Shown piece by piece: positions 14,987-23,810 of a stretch of DNA of 64,000 bases (positions are counted from its first letter, which is position 1; every line of letters begins with the position of its first letter). A program made the position numbers and the translations under genes. Under the pieces are notes generated by a model. It saw only the letters and a list, made by a program, of their open reading frames with translations, had not been told where the DNA came from and searched no databases. Source of the DNA: JADCGM01 sp943370355 (lineage in GTDB: Bacteria; Pseudomonadota; Alphaproteobacteria; Sphingomonadales; Sphingomonadaceae); the NCBI GenBank assembly GCA_943370355.1, contig CALRQP020000014.1:1-64000 (forward strand), written 5' to 3'.

Positions 14987-16615
14987 TTAGGCCGCCCGTG
15001 CCAAGGCCTGCGCGCCGAGGATCATATCGCTGGCCTTTTCGGCGATCATCATCGTCGGGGCGTTGGTGTTGCCGCTGACCAGCGTCGGCATCACGCTCGC
15101 GTCGACGACGCGCAATCCTTCCACACCGCGCACGCGCAGCTCTGGATCGAGCACGCTCGCCGGGTCGGCGCCCATGCGGCAGGTGCCGACGGGGTGGTAG
15201 ATCGTCTCCGCCCAGTCGCGGACGGCGGCGATCATCTGCTCGCGCGACTGGGTGGCGTCGCCGGGCCAATATTCCCTCCCGCGGAACGGCGCGAGGGCGG
15301 GGGAATTGCCGATCTTGCGGGTGATCTCGATCCCGGCGAGCAGCGTCTCCATATCGGCCGGGGCGGACAGATAGTCGGGGTCGATTGCGGCATGGGCCGA
15401 CGGGTCGGGCGACTTGAGCATGATCGTGCCGCGGCTTTCGGGGCGGACCTGGCAGACATGCATCTGATAGCCATGTTCGGGGCTCATCTCGCCGCGGCCG
15501 TGCGGCGCGACGCGGGCGGCGACGAAATGGATCTGCACGTCGGGCGCGGCGAGGCCGGGGCGTGTCGCGAAGAAGGCCCCGGCGGGCGTCGGGATATAGC
15601 TGCCCTGGCCCTCCTTGCGGATCGCCCAGTTCAGGAAGGTCAGCACCTGCTTGTGGAATTTGGCGTTGCCGTTGAGCGTGACCGGCTGCTTGCACTGCCA
15701 TTGCAGGATGACGTCGAGATGGTCCTGCAGGTTGCGGCCAACCTCGGGGCTGTCGTGGACGACAGCGATGCCATGATCGCGCAGATGCTGGGCCGGGCCG
15801 ATGCCCGACAGCATGAGCAGCTGCGGCGAGTTGATTGCGCCGCCGGCGAGGATGACCTCACGCGCTGCGACATGTCCCGTGCCGGCAAGCTGCACGCCCG
15901 TGGCGCGCTTGCCGTCGAAGGTGACGCGCTCGACGAGGACGCCGGTGCGGACTTCGAGGTTCTTGCGCGCCATCGCGGGCACGAGATAGGCGCGCGCCGC
16001 CGACCAGCGGCTGCCGTTCTTGGTGGTGGAATCATACATGCCCGCGCCGTCCATCGCGGGGCCGTTGAAGTCATCGTTGCGGCCGATGCCGGCTTCGACG
16101 GCGGCTTCGACGAAGGCCTTGGTCAGCGGATGATCGGCGTGGCGCGGCGTGGTGTTCAGCGGACCATCGCCGCCGTGCAGGTCGTCGGCACCGCGTTCCG
16201 AGGACTCCGAGCGTTTGAAATAAGGGAGCACATCGCTCCAGCCCCAGCCCTGGCAGCCAAGCTGCGCCCAATGGTCATAGTCGCTCGAATGGCCGCGGAT
16301 ATAGACCATGCCGTTGATCGAGGAGGAGCCGCCCAGCGCCTTGCCGCGCGGCCAGAACAGCTTGCGGCCGTTCAGGTGACGCTGCGGCTCGGTCCAGTAG
16401 GACCAGTTGGCGGCGTGGTTCTTCTCGGGCGGGATGATCTGGCCGATGCCGGCGGGCATGTGGAACATGATGCCCTTGTCGGGGCCGCCCGCTTCCAGCA
16501 GCAGCACGCGTTTCGAGGGGTCGGCGGACAGGCGGTTGGCGAGCACGCAGCCTGCCGAACCGGCGCCGACGATGATGAAGTCGTAGATGTCTGCCACGCG
16601 GGTCCCCAATGCCAT
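14987..16615 (-). CDS. GMC-family FAD oxidoreductase (choline dehydrogenase-like)
   Basis: A 542-aa glucose-methanol-choline oxidoreductase. The FAD-binding Rossmann start DFIIVGAGSAGCVLANRL (GxGxxG at 17-22) and LLLEAGG are followed by GMC signature 1 (WPRGKALGGSSSINGMVYIRG) and signature 2 (GGAINSPQLLMLSGIG). The C-terminal YHPVGTCRMG carries the active-site His, and the last motif is SGNTNAPTMMIAEKASDMI. It oxidises a primary or secondary alcohol to the carbonyl. The sequence resembles BetA, but no betaine genes are nearby, so an alcohol dehydrogenase of unknown substrate is the safer call. It is divergent from the MaoC gene. Confidence 0.92.
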   Translation of the reverse strand: MALGTRVADIYDFIIVGAGSAGCVLANRLSADPSKRVLLLEAGGPDKGIMFHMPAGIGQIIPPEKNHAANWSYWTEPQRHLNGRKLFWPRGKALGGSSSINGMVYIRGHSSDYDHWAQLGCQGWGWSDVLPYFKRSESSERGADDLHGGDGPLNTTPRHADHPLTKAFVEAAVEAGIGRNDDFNGPAMDGAGMYDSTTKNGSRWSAARAYLVPAMARKNLEVRTGVLVERVTFDGKRATGVQLAGTGHVAAREVILAGGAINSPQLLMLSGIGPAQHLRDHGIAVVHDSPEVGRNLQDHLDVILQWQCKQPVTLNGNAKFHKQVLTFLNWAIRKEGQGSYIPTPAGAFFATRPGLAAPDVQIHFVAARVAPHGRGEMSPEHGYQMHVCQVRPESRGTIMLKSPDPSAHAAIDPDYLSAPADMETLLAGIEITRKIGNSPALAPFRGREYWPGDATQSREQMIAAVRDWAETIYHPVGTCRMGADPASVLDPELRVRGVEGLRVVDASVMPTLVSGNTNAPTMMIAEKASDMILGAQALARAA

Positions 16616-16692
16616 TTTGTGCGCGAGACTAGGGGCGGGAGGCGCGCGCGGGCAAGCTATCTAAGGGGCGGTGTCGGCGATAGGATTGCGGG

Positions 16693-17154
16693 ATGACCGA
16701 TCCCTTTTCCCGCCCGCTCGTCGCGCCGCGTGCCTTTGACGACTTCCGCCTTGGCGAGCGCTTTCCGCTGCCGGCGCGGACGCTGACCGAGGCGCATTTC
16801 TCGGCGTTCCAGGCGCTCAGCGGCGACAATCATCCGATCCATTACGACCGCGAATATTGCCGGGCGGCGGGGCATGCCGACCTGCTGGCGCATGGGCTGC
16901 AGGTGCTGGCACTGACGGCGGCGGGGGCGGGGCTACTGCCGCATCTGATGGGCGAGAAGCTGGTAGGGATGATCGAGGTCGAGGCGAAGGTGCTGAAACC
17001 CGTGCTGTGCGGCGACACGCTGTATCCGATGCTGGAGATCATCGAGCTGAAACGGCAGCGTTCGACAGGCGTACTGCGCGTGGCTGCGACCGTCGATAAC
17101 CAGCGCGGTGAGCGCGTGCTCGATGGCAGTCACGCCTATCTGCTGAAGCTCTGA
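16693..17154 (+). CDS. MaoC-like (R)-specific enoyl-CoA hydratase/dehydratase
   Basis: Hot-dog fold protein of 153 aa. The catalytic pair Asp45 and His50 sits in LSGDNHPIHYD, the hydratase-2 motif, followed by AHGLQVLALTAAGAG. Members hydrate trans-2-enoyl-CoA to (R)-3-hydroxyacyl-CoA or act on dicarboxylic acyl-CoA dehydration. Nothing adjacent defines the pathway. It is transcribed away from the GMC gene across a 77-base gap. The downstream 370 bases contain no gene. Confidence 0.87.
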   Translation: MTDPFSRPLVAPRAFDDFRLGERFPLPARTLTEAHFSAFQALSGDNHPIHYDREYCRAAGHADLLAHGLQVLALTAAGAGLLPHLMGEKLVGMIEVEAKVLKPVLCGDTLYPMLEIIELKRQRSTGVLRVAATVDNQRGERVLDGSHAYLLKL

Positions 17155-17530
17155 GGATGCGCCGCGTGCCCGGTCTGCCTCTGGCAGCCGGTTGAGACAG
17201 TGGGGACCGGCGCGTCCTTCTGCTGGACGCTCGGGCGCTCGGTGACTGACGTAGAGTGATTCAAGCCGCACCGAGGCTTTGGGTGGTCTGGCTGGCCCGG
17301 CGTCCCTTTCAGCGGAGCAGGTGGACGCTCTATCGCAGGCCAATCCAGACCGAATGTGTGACGCGAAGCTTCGGCTAACCCCGAACGATTCCGCGCCGGT
17401 CCTGCTTCTGACGCCTTGCGGCACCGGAAGCGTGTCTGCCCGGCCGTGGCCACGACCGGACGGCCTACGCACTAACCGATATGGTTCGATATGTCAAGAA
17501 CAAAAGTGGATCATATTGAAGTGGACGTTT
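17155..17530. other. Gene-free region with hairpin and promoter-like motifs
   Basis: No coding pattern stands out in any frame. A bulged hairpin (CCGG-CTGCC / GGCAG-CCGG) lies at about 17169-17191 without a T tract. At 17465-17500 the DNA becomes AT-richer, with TATCG-AACCA-TATCG on the minus strand next to TTGACA, which could be a promoter reading leftward into the gap. No tmRNA, 6S, SRP or RNase P signature was found. Confidence 0.4.
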
Positions 17531-17588
17531 GCCCACCCCCGCTTGCGCGGTGCGCAAGTCGCCCCTCCCCGAGGGGAGGGGACGCAGG
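17531..17588. repeat. GC-rich hairpin repeat, half element (element 2)
   Basis: Begins GCCCACCCC, contains a GCTTGCGC/GCGCAAG hairpin, then the palindrome CCCCTCCCC-GA-GGGGAGGGG at 17562-17581, followed by ACGC. It corresponds to one side of the composite elements at 20.3 and 23.8 kb and lies just downstream of the transaldolase stop. Confidence 0.7.
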
Positions 17589-17600
17589 ACAATGCGTAAT

Positions 17601-18254
17601 TTAGGCGATCGTCTGACCGGTCTTCTGCCAGTCCACCAGAAACGCTGCCAAGCCCTTGTCCGTCAGCGGGTGGTTGAACAGCGCTTTGATGACGGCGGGT
17701 GGGGCGGTCATCACGTCGGCGCCGATCTTGGCGGCTTGCAGGACGTGGACGGGGTGGCGAACCGACGCCACGAGTATTTCGGTCGCGAAGGCGTAGTTGT
17801 CGTAGATGGTGCGGATGTCCTCAATCAGCAGCATGCCGTCCTGGCCATTGTCGTCGAGGCGGCCGACGAAGGGCGAGATGAAGGTCGCGCCGGCTTTAGC
17901 GGCGAGCAGCGCCTGATTCGCCGAGAAGCAGAGCGTGACGTTGGTCATCACATCCTGGTCGCTCAGGCGCTTGCAGACCTTCAGCCCGTCCATGGTCAGC
18001 GGCAGTTTCACGCAGATATTGGGGGCGATGGCGCGGACGATATCGGCTTCGCGCATCATGCCGTCGAAATCGGTCGCGACGACCTCGGCCGAGACCGGGC
18101 CTTCGACGAGGCTGCAGATTTCGGCGACGACTTCGAGGAATTTCCGGCCCGACTTGTGAATCAGGCTCGGGTTGGTGGTGACGCCGTCGAGCAGGCCGGT
18201 CGCGGCGAGTTCGGCGATGTCGGCGGTGTCGGCGGTATCGACGAAGAATTTCAT
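17601..18254 (-). CDS. tal: Transaldolase (short, FSA/MipB-type)
   Basis: A 217-aa transaldolase of the small subfamily, which transfers a dihydroxyacetone unit between sugar phosphates in the non-oxidative pentose phosphate pathway. MKFFVDTADTADIAELA, DGVTTNPSLI, the Schiff-base lysine Lys83 in NICVKLP, and FISPFVGRLDD are all as expected. The related fructose-6-phosphate aldolases are hard to separate by eye; the length and SLIHKSGR favour the bacterial transaldolase group. It is monocistronic and divergent from telA. Confidence 0.92.
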   Translation of the reverse strand: MKFFVDTADTADIAELAATGLLDGVTTNPSLIHKSGRKFLEVVAEICSLVEGPVSAEVVATDFDGMMREADIVRAIAPNICVKLPLTMDGLKVCKRLSDQDVMTNVTLCFSANQALLAAKAGATFISPFVGRLDDNGQDGMLLIEDIRTIYDNYAFATEILVASVRHPVHVLQAAKIGADVMTAPPAVIKALFNHPLTDKGLAAFLVDWQKTGQTIA

Positions 18255-18370
18255 GAACTGCGGCCTCTCTGGCGTCGGGTTGCACGAAGCCCTAACCTAG
18301 TGGCGATGCCTCTCGCAATGTGCGCTGGAGGTGTTATATACGGCTAACTCACTACGAAAGAGACGCGACG

Positions 18371-19564
18371 ATGGCGAGCGAAGCCCCGACAATCACCCTG
18401 ACCGCACCCGACCCTGTGAGCATCGTGCAGCCGAGCCAAGCGGCCGGCCTGGTGCCGCTGCAGGATGCGCAGCGCACCGCGCTCGAAGCGCGCGTCGACG
18501 ATTTCGTCGACAAGCTCGCGGCGCTCGATGCGAACAGCCCGGAGTTCGGCAAGAAGGTCGACGAACTGTCGGCGCTCGGGCGGCGCGAGATTGCCGAGGC
18601 TGCGGGCCAGTCGAACCGCTTCCTTGACCGGCCCGTCAAGGCGATGGACAAGGAAAGCGGCGTCGGCGCAGACCTTACCGAATTGCGCCGGGTCATCGAG
18701 GACCTGGATCCGGCCAAGCGGGGCAATTTGACGGCGCCCAAGAAGCTGTTCGGGATCATTCCGTTCGGCGGTTCGATGCGCACCTATTTTGACAAGTATA
18801 AGTCCTCGCAGACGCATATCTCGAAAATCATTAGCAGCTTGGCCGGCGGCAAGGATGAGCTGCTGATGGACAATGCGGCGATCGACGTCGAGCGCGCCAA
18901 TCTGTGGACGACGATGGGTAAGCTCGAGCAGATGATCCATGTGTCGAAGACGCTGGATTCGCGGCTGGAGAATAAGGCGCTCGATCTCGATACGTCGGAT
19001 CCGGCGAAGGCCAAGGCGATCCGCGAGACGGCGCTGTTCTATGTCCGGCAGCGGACCACCGACCTGCTGACGCAGATGGCGGTGAGCGTGCAGGGCTATT
19101 TGGCACTCGATCTCGTCAAGAAGAACAATGTCGAGCTGGTGAAGGGTGTCGACCGCGCCTCGACGACGACGGTTGCGGCGCTGCGCACGGCGGTGACGGT
19201 CGCGCAGGCGATGACCAACCAGCGGCTGGTGCTCGACCAGATCACGGCGCTCAATACGACCACCGCGAACATGATCGAATCGACGGGCGCGCTACTCAAG
19301 GACAATACCGCGCGTATCCATGAGCAGGCGGCTGGTGCGACGATTCCGGTCGAGACGCTGAAGCGCGCGTTCCAGAATATCTATGACACGATGGACGCGA
19401 TCGACCAGTTCAAGCTCAAGTCGCTCGATTCGATGAAGACGACGGTCGATGCGCTGTCGGGCGAGGTCGAGAAGTCGCGCGGCTATATCGCGCGGGCCGA
19501 AGGGGCGGCGCAGGCGAAGCTGACCGCCGAGCCCCAGTCGAGCTTCGAGGCGCTGGCCGGATAA
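18371..19564 (+). CDS. telA: TelA-family (toxic anion resistance) protein
   Basis: A 397-aa soluble, strongly alpha-helical protein of the TelA family, linked elsewhere to tellurite and envelope-stress tolerance with an unknown mechanism. The family pattern is clear: LSALGRREIAEAAGQSNRFLDRPVKAM, the ELRRVIEDLDP region, the basic GIIPFGGSMRTYFDKYKS, and a long coiled-coil tail. The start is ATG at 18371; a TATATA box at 18335-18340 lies just upstream. Its TAA overlaps the ATG of the next gene (TAATG), so the two are translationally coupled. The same TelA/XpaC pairing occurs in Bacillus. Confidence 0.9.
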   Translation: MASEAPTITLTAPDPVSIVQPSQAAGLVPLQDAQRTALEARVDDFVDKLAALDANSPEFGKKVDELSALGRREIAEAAGQSNRFLDRPVKAMDKESGVGADLTELRRVIEDLDPAKRGNLTAPKKLFGIIPFGGSMRTYFDKYKSSQTHISKIISSLAGGKDELLMDNAAIDVERANLWTTMGKLEQMIHVSKTLDSRLENKALDLDTSDPAKAKAIRETALFYVRQRTTDLLTQMAVSVQGYLALDLVKKNNVELVKGVDRASTTTVAALRTAVTVAQAMTNQRLVLDQITALNTTTANMIESTGALLKDNTARIHEQAAGATIPVETLKRAFQNIYDTMDAIDQFKLKSLDSMKTTVDALSGEVEKSRGYIARAEGAAQAKLTAEPQSSFEALAG

Positions 19565-20289
19565 TGGCAAGGTCGGTCGAAGAGGTCACCGCGCGCTGGG
19601 ACGACACCGAGCGGCGGCTGCGCAATACGCCGGAAGCGGAGGCTGCGCGACGGTTACGCCGCCAGCGGGCGGTTGGCCGGGCGGGCAAGAAACTCGGCCG
19701 CGTCGGCATGGCGGCGGCGCTCGTCACCTTCGGGCTGATGTTCTACGGCCTGTTCATCGCGCCGCTCGGCATCGACGGATTGTTCACGGGCATCGGCCTC
19801 GCGATCGTTGCGATGGTGCTGGTGCTGGTGATGTCGCGCGAACGGCCGATTGCGGCTTCGACGATTGCGGCGGCCCCACCGGCGATGTTGCCGTCGCGCA
19901 CCGATGCCTGGCTCGACCGGCAGCGGAAGCGGCTGCCGCCGGCCGCGGCGCCGGTGCTCGATGCGATCTCGACGCGGCTCGCGCAGCTGGAGCCGCAACT
20001 GGCGCTGATGGACCAGCGCAATCCGGTCAGCGATGAGCTGAACCGGCTGCTCGGCCAGCATTTGCCGGGATTGGTGGACAGCTATGCCAAGCTGCCCGAG
20101 CCCGAGCGGCGGCGTGCGCCGGCGGGCGGGGGGCTGCCGATGGAGGCGCGGCTCATCGAGGGACTGAAGCTCGTCGAGGCGGAACTCGGCGACGCGACCG
20201 AGCAGCTCGCCGCCGCCGACCGCGACGCCTTCCTGACGCAGGGCCGCTTCCTCGAGACGCGCTACGGCAAGACCGACGCGGAGAACTAG
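19564..20289 (+). CDS. XpaC-like membrane protein coupled to TelA
   Basis: A 241-aa protein with an Arg-rich N-terminal helix, two adjacent hydrophobic segments (about residues 48-68 and 70-90) and a long helical cytoplasmic part that ends in EARLIEGLKLVEAELGDATEQ. Genes next to telA often encode XpaC (named from hydrolysis of an indolyl phosphate dye), and the size and topology agree; sequence similarity by eye is modest, so the family name is tentative. Its start overlaps the telA stop by one base. It probably anchors TelA at the membrane, which is an inference from coupling. Confidence 0.65.
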   Translation: MARSVEEVTARWDDTERRLRNTPEAEAARRLRRQRAVGRAGKKLGRVGMAAALVTFGLMFYGLFIAPLGIDGLFTGIGLAIVAMVLVLVMSRERPIAASTIAAAPPAMLPSRTDAWLDRQRKRLPPAAAPVLDAISTRLAQLEPQLALMDQRNPVSDELNRLLGQHLPGLVDSYAKLPEPERRRAPAGGGLPMEARLIEGLKLVEAELGDATEQLAAADRDAFLTQGRFLETRYGKTDAEN

Positions 20290-20312
20290 CGGCCGGTGGG
20301 CTGCCGCACAGG

Positions 20313-20424
20313 CCTTGTCCCCTCCCCATCGGGGAGGGGTCGGGGTGGGGCCGACCGGCGCACATCGGCGCGGCGGCTGTGGTGAGAGCCCACCCCTACC
20401 CCTCCCGAATCGGGAGGGGACGCG
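20313..20424. repeat. GC-rich paired-hairpin repeat (element 3)
   Basis: Left arm: CCTTGT then the palindrome CCCCTCCCC-ATC-GGGGAGGGG, then TCGGGGTGGGG. A variable centre of about 34 bases follows. Right arm: GCCCACCCCTACC, then CCTCCCGA-ATCGGGAGGGG and ACGCG. The left 38 bases are identical to those of the element at 23811, and the right arm differs from it at two positions. It lies between the xpaC-like stop and the convergent YdjM-like gene. Confidence 0.88.
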
Positions 20425-20443
20425 CGGCCGCGCGCTCCGGACG

Positions 20444-20980
20444 CTAGGGATGGATACGTCGCAGGAGCGTCATCACGCGCTGCCCGCCGAACGCCGCCGC
20501 CATCGCGGCGACGGTGAAAATCTGCTCGCCGTGAAAAATCACATAGGCGGTCGCCAGCGCCAGCGCGGCCCCGAACAGCAGGACCTGCCAGCGCGGTTCG
20601 GCGAACTGCGCTGCGGCGCGGTCGGCGATCGTTGCGCAGGCCAGGATGTTCGCGATGAGCCAGACGTACGTCCCGAAAGCATTTAGCCCGGGAAATGGCC
20701 AGAATTTGATCGTCGCCGTCCCCATCATGCGCATGCCGTGGACGAACAGGTCGGCGGACAGGTGCGCGGCAATGCCGAGCGCCATGCCGGTCGTCGCCGC
20801 GGGACTGCGGAGCAGAAACAGCGTGAGCAGCACCGGCAGCACCGAATGCGTTGGGGCCCAGCGGTGCGCATGAATCCACTGGTCATAGTCGGGCAGGAAC
20901 AGCCCGACCGCCGCCATCGCGGCGACGACAATGATCGCATCGACGGGGGCCGCACGGACGCCGGTGAAATCCAGCCTCAC
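20444..20980 (-). CDS. YdjM/YbcI-like inner-membrane protein (DUF457)
   Basis: A 178-aa protein with about five hydrophobic segments. Conserved-looking polar residues include HSVLPVLLT, AAHLSADLFVHGM and the PFPGLNAFG turn, a pattern of the LexA-binding, inner-membrane-associated putative hydrolases (PF04307). No catalytic activity has been shown for the family to my knowledge. The start is GTG in a GTGA overlap with the stop of the S9 peptidase gene, so translation is coupled to it. Confidence 0.6.
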   Translation of the reverse strand: MRLDFTGVRAAPVDAIIVVAAMAAVGLFLPDYDQWIHAHRWAPTHSVLPVLLTLFLLRSPAATTGMALGIAAHLSADLFVHGMRMMGTATIKFWPFPGLNAFGTYVWLIANILACATIADRAAAQFAEPRWQVLLFGAALALATAYVIFHGEQIFTVAAMAAAFGGQRVMTLLRRIHP

Positions 20981-23145
20981 GCCGGCTGATAGCCCTTCGC
21001 ACCGAGTTGCCAGAGCAGAAAGGCGTAGGTGTCGGCCGCTTCGCGGTCCTGCTGCGCCCGGGTCGAGCCGATGCCGTGGCCGGCGTCATAATCGACGCGC
21101 AGCAGGATCGGCTTGCCCGAGCTGGTCGCCGCCTGCAGCCGGGCGGTCATCTTGGCGACGTGGAAGGGCGCGACGCGCGGGTCGGTGACGCCGGTGGTCA
21201 GCAGCACGGCGGGATATTTGGTGCCGTCCTTCACCGCCTGATAGCTGTCGATGCTCTTCAGCGCGCGGTAGCCCGCTTCCTCGGCGATGGCACCCCATTC
21301 GGGCTCCTCGCCATAGCCATTCTGCTCGACAACATAGCGCAAGGGGTTCGACCAGCCGACACCGCTGACGACGGCGGCGAACAGGTCGGGCCGCTCGGTC
21401 ATCGCGCGGCCGACCGCGATGCCGCCGGCCGAGCGGCCGCCGATCGCGAGATGCGCGGGTGAGGTGTAGTTCTTCGCGCACAGGTCTTCGCAGACGGCGA
21501 TGAGGTCGCGCCAGGTGTTGGGCTTGTTGGCGAGCTGGCCGGCCTTGTGCCATTCCCGCCCATATTCGCCGCCGCCGCGCACATTGGCGTAGCCGACGAT
21601 AGCGCCGGCATCGATGAGCGCCATCTGGCGGCCCTGGAATGCCGGCGTGTAGGCAGCCGCGCCATAGGAGCCATAAGCGGAGATCCAGGCCGGGGCGCTG
21701 CCGTCGAGTTTCAGGCCCTTTTTGTAGATGAGGCTGTAGGGGATTTTGGTGCCGTCCTTGGCGGTCGCGAAGAAACGCCGGGTCTCGTAGCTGCTCACGT
21801 CGATCGCCGGCTTGGGCGTCACGCCGGTGTCGGCGACACGGCCCGCCGTATCGACCGAATAGAGTCCGATCGGGGTCAGCCAGCCGGACAGGGCGATCAG
21901 CACGCCGTCTTCGGACGGCTCGGCGAACACCGCGCCGATGGTGCCGTCGAACGGCAGCGCGACCTCGGTCACGCGGCCGTCGCGGCTGAGTTTGCGCAGG
22001 CGGCTGATGCCGCCGTCCATGATCTTGAGGTAGAGGCCGTCGCGGGCGCGGTCGATCTCCTCGATGACCAGCGAACCCTGCGGGACGACCTCGGTCCCGT
22101 TCGCGATGCTTGGCGACGCGACCGAGGTTTTCAGGATACGTCCGCGCGGGGCACCCTTATTGACGAGCAAATAGAGATCGTCGCCGTCGACTTCGAAGTT
22201 GGTCAGCTCATCCTCGAACCCGGCAATCGGCTGCCATTTCGCCGTTCCGGCCACGGCATCGGACAGCGGCGCGATCAGCAGGCGCACCTCGGGCCGCACG
22301 TCGGCGAGGATCAGCAGTGCGTGGCGCGCACCAGCGAACGTCAGGATGAGCGGCGTCTGGATATTGTCGAAGGCGACCGCCGGATCGAGGCCGCGCTTCA
22401 TCAGGATCGGGTCACTCGCCGGATCACTGCCAAGGCGGTGGAAGCGCGCCTGACTGTCGAGATAGCGCTCGGGCGTGTTCACCGCGCCGGTCAGTTGATT
22501 GTAGAAAAATCCGCTGCCGTCATCGAGCCATTGCGGCGTCGCGCCCTGGGTGTTCGGGATCGTCTCGGGCAGGTCGCGCGCATCGGCGACGGTCATGATG
22601 TGCAGCAGCGAATCCTCGCTGCCGTCCTTCGACAGGCCGTAGACGACATGGCTGCCCGAGGGCGAGGCGCGCCACCAGTCGAGCGAGACATGGCTCGTCG
22701 CGCTGCTGAGAAGTGTCGGGTCGATGAGCACCCGGTCGCCGCCCGCCTCGCGCACGAACAGCTTGAAATTGTCGGCACCGAGCGGGCGTTGCTGGAAGAA
22801 CAGCTTGCCGCCGGCGCGCTGCACCCGGCTCGTCGCGACGATGTCGCCGGACAGCTGCTGGATGCGCTTGAGCAGGCCGGCGCGGCGCGGCAGCGTGTCG
22901 AGCACCGCGCGGGTGTGGTCGTTCTGGCCCTTCAGATAGGGGAGCCAGTCGGAGTCCTTGTCATTCTCCATCCAGCGATAGGGATCGCTGAGCGTCTCGC
23001 CGAAATAAGTGTCCTTGACGACCGCGACGCGCGCGACGGGTGCGGGCGGGATCGAGGCAGCCCAGGCCGCACGCGGCATGAGCGCGATGGCGAGCGATGC
23101 GCCGGTTCCGGCCAGCAGGCGGCGGCGGTTCAGAGACAATGACAT
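20977..23145 (-). CDS. Prolyl oligopeptidase family (S9A) serine peptidase, Tat-exported
   Basis: A 722-aa S9A peptidase that cleaves short peptides, typically after proline. The leader NRRRLLAGTGASLAIAL is a twin-arginine signal ending in AWA, so the enzyme is probably periplasmic. The N-terminal half forms the beta-propeller (DPYRWMEN, early). The catalytic half has the Ser in GGRSAGG, the Asp in GVTDPRV and the His in DAGHGIG. The ATG at 23145 is preceded by GGGGGA; an in-frame TTG five codons upstream is less likely. Several similar exported peptidases and amidohydrolases occur in this window, which fits a peptide-scavenging lifestyle. Confidence 0.93.
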   Translation of the reverse strand: MSLSLNRRRLLAGTGASLAIALMPRAAWAASIPPAPVARVAVVKDTYFGETLSDPYRWMENDKDSDWLPYLKGQNDHTRAVLDTLPRRAGLLKRIQQLSGDIVATSRVQRAGGKLFFQQRPLGADNFKLFVREAGGDRVLIDPTLLSSATSHVSLDWWRASPSGSHVVYGLSKDGSEDSLLHIMTVADARDLPETIPNTQGATPQWLDDGSGFFYNQLTGAVNTPERYLDSQARFHRLGSDPASDPILMKRGLDPAVAFDNIQTPLILTFAGARHALLILADVRPEVRLLIAPLSDAVAGTAKWQPIAGFEDELTNFEVDGDDLYLLVNKGAPRGRILKTSVASPSIANGTEVVPQGSLVIEEIDRARDGLYLKIMDGGISRLRKLSRDGRVTEVALPFDGTIGAVFAEPSEDGVLIALSGWLTPIGLYSVDTAGRVADTGVTPKPAIDVSSYETRRFFATAKDGTKIPYSLIYKKGLKLDGSAPAWISAYGSYGAAAYTPAFQGRQMALIDAGAIVGYANVRGGGEYGREWHKAGQLANKPNTWRDLIAVCEDLCAKNYTSPAHLAIGGRSAGGIAVGRAMTERPDLFAAVVSGVGWSNPLRYVVEQNGYGEEPEWGAIAEEAGYRALKSIDSYQAVKDGTKYPAVLLTTGVTDPRVAPFHVAKMTARLQAATSSGKPILLRVDYDAGHGIGSTRAQQDREAADTYAFLLWQLGAKGYQPA

Positions 23146-23238
23146 TGGCGGTTCCCCCAAGCGACAGGAGTGCAGGTTGCACGGCTTTGGCGGTTGCGAT
23201 CAAGCGGGGGAGGTGCGCGGCATAGCGAATAGGTGAGG

Positions 23239-23706
23239 TCAGGCGCGATTCACCTGTGCGGCGAAGCAGCCGGGCTTCGCATTGTGCAGGTGGATATAGG
23301 CGACGGCCGGGTCGGCGAACATGCGGTCGATGACCGGTTCGATGACGTGGCCGTCCGCGACATCGGCGTCGACCATCATGCCGGCGGTGTCGAACGCGCG
23401 TACCGACAGCAGGCGAAGCCGCAATACCTCGGGCACTTCGCCGGGGGCGGGGTGCGCGACCTCGACGCCCTCGCGGACATAGATTGCGTGCGTGGCGCGG
23501 TAGGGCGAGTCGACGGGCAGATGTTCGTGGTTGAGCAGGATCAGCGTCTCGCCCGGCTCGGCATCGGCGAGGCTGACGCGGCACGGGAAACCGGGCTTGC
23601 GGTCGGCGACGCGGCGCACGGCCCCGCGCTCCGCGAGCTCGGCATCTGAGAGGGCGAACAGCGGTGCGAAGGGAGCCGGGTCGAGGCCGGCGATCTGGAA
23701 GGTCAT
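23239..23706 (-). CDS. DUF1203 family protein
   Basis: A 155-aa cytoplasmic protein with the DUF1203 pattern: it starts FQIAGLDPAPFAPLFALSD, has PGFPCRVSLADAEPGETLIL, then LLNHEHLPVDSPYRATHAIY, and ends IHLHNAKPGCFAAQ. Function unknown. The conserved Cys and His residues (HEHLP, HLHNAKPGC) could bind a ligand or metal, but that is a guess. It is divergent from priA with a repeat element between them. Confidence 0.8.
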   Translation of the reverse strand: MTFQIAGLDPAPFAPLFALSDAELAERGAVRRVADRKPGFPCRVSLADAEPGETLILLNHEHLPVDSPYRATHAIYVREGVEVAHPAPGEVPEVLRLRLLSVRAFDTAGMMVDADVADGHVIEPVIDRMFADPAVAYIHLHNAKPGCFAAQVNRA

Positions 23707-23810
23707 GGGGCAATCCTCAGGCGGGTGGACGGCCTGGATTTAGTAAATCGCGGCACAACATTCTCGCGGTTTTCGGACATTGATTGCGAAGGGTCACTCT
23801 CAGGCACAAG

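Noticed and set aside
17155..17530. Possible tmRNA, 6S, SRP or RNase P RNA in the gap after the MaoC gene
   Set aside because: None of the conserved sequence signatures or terminal pairings of these RNAs could be found on either strand.
21547..23142. Long open frame on the plus strand opposite the S9 peptidase
   Set aside because: Antisense shadow caused by high GC content; Arg/Gly/Ala-rich with no recognisable motifs, while the minus strand has a complete S9 peptidase.
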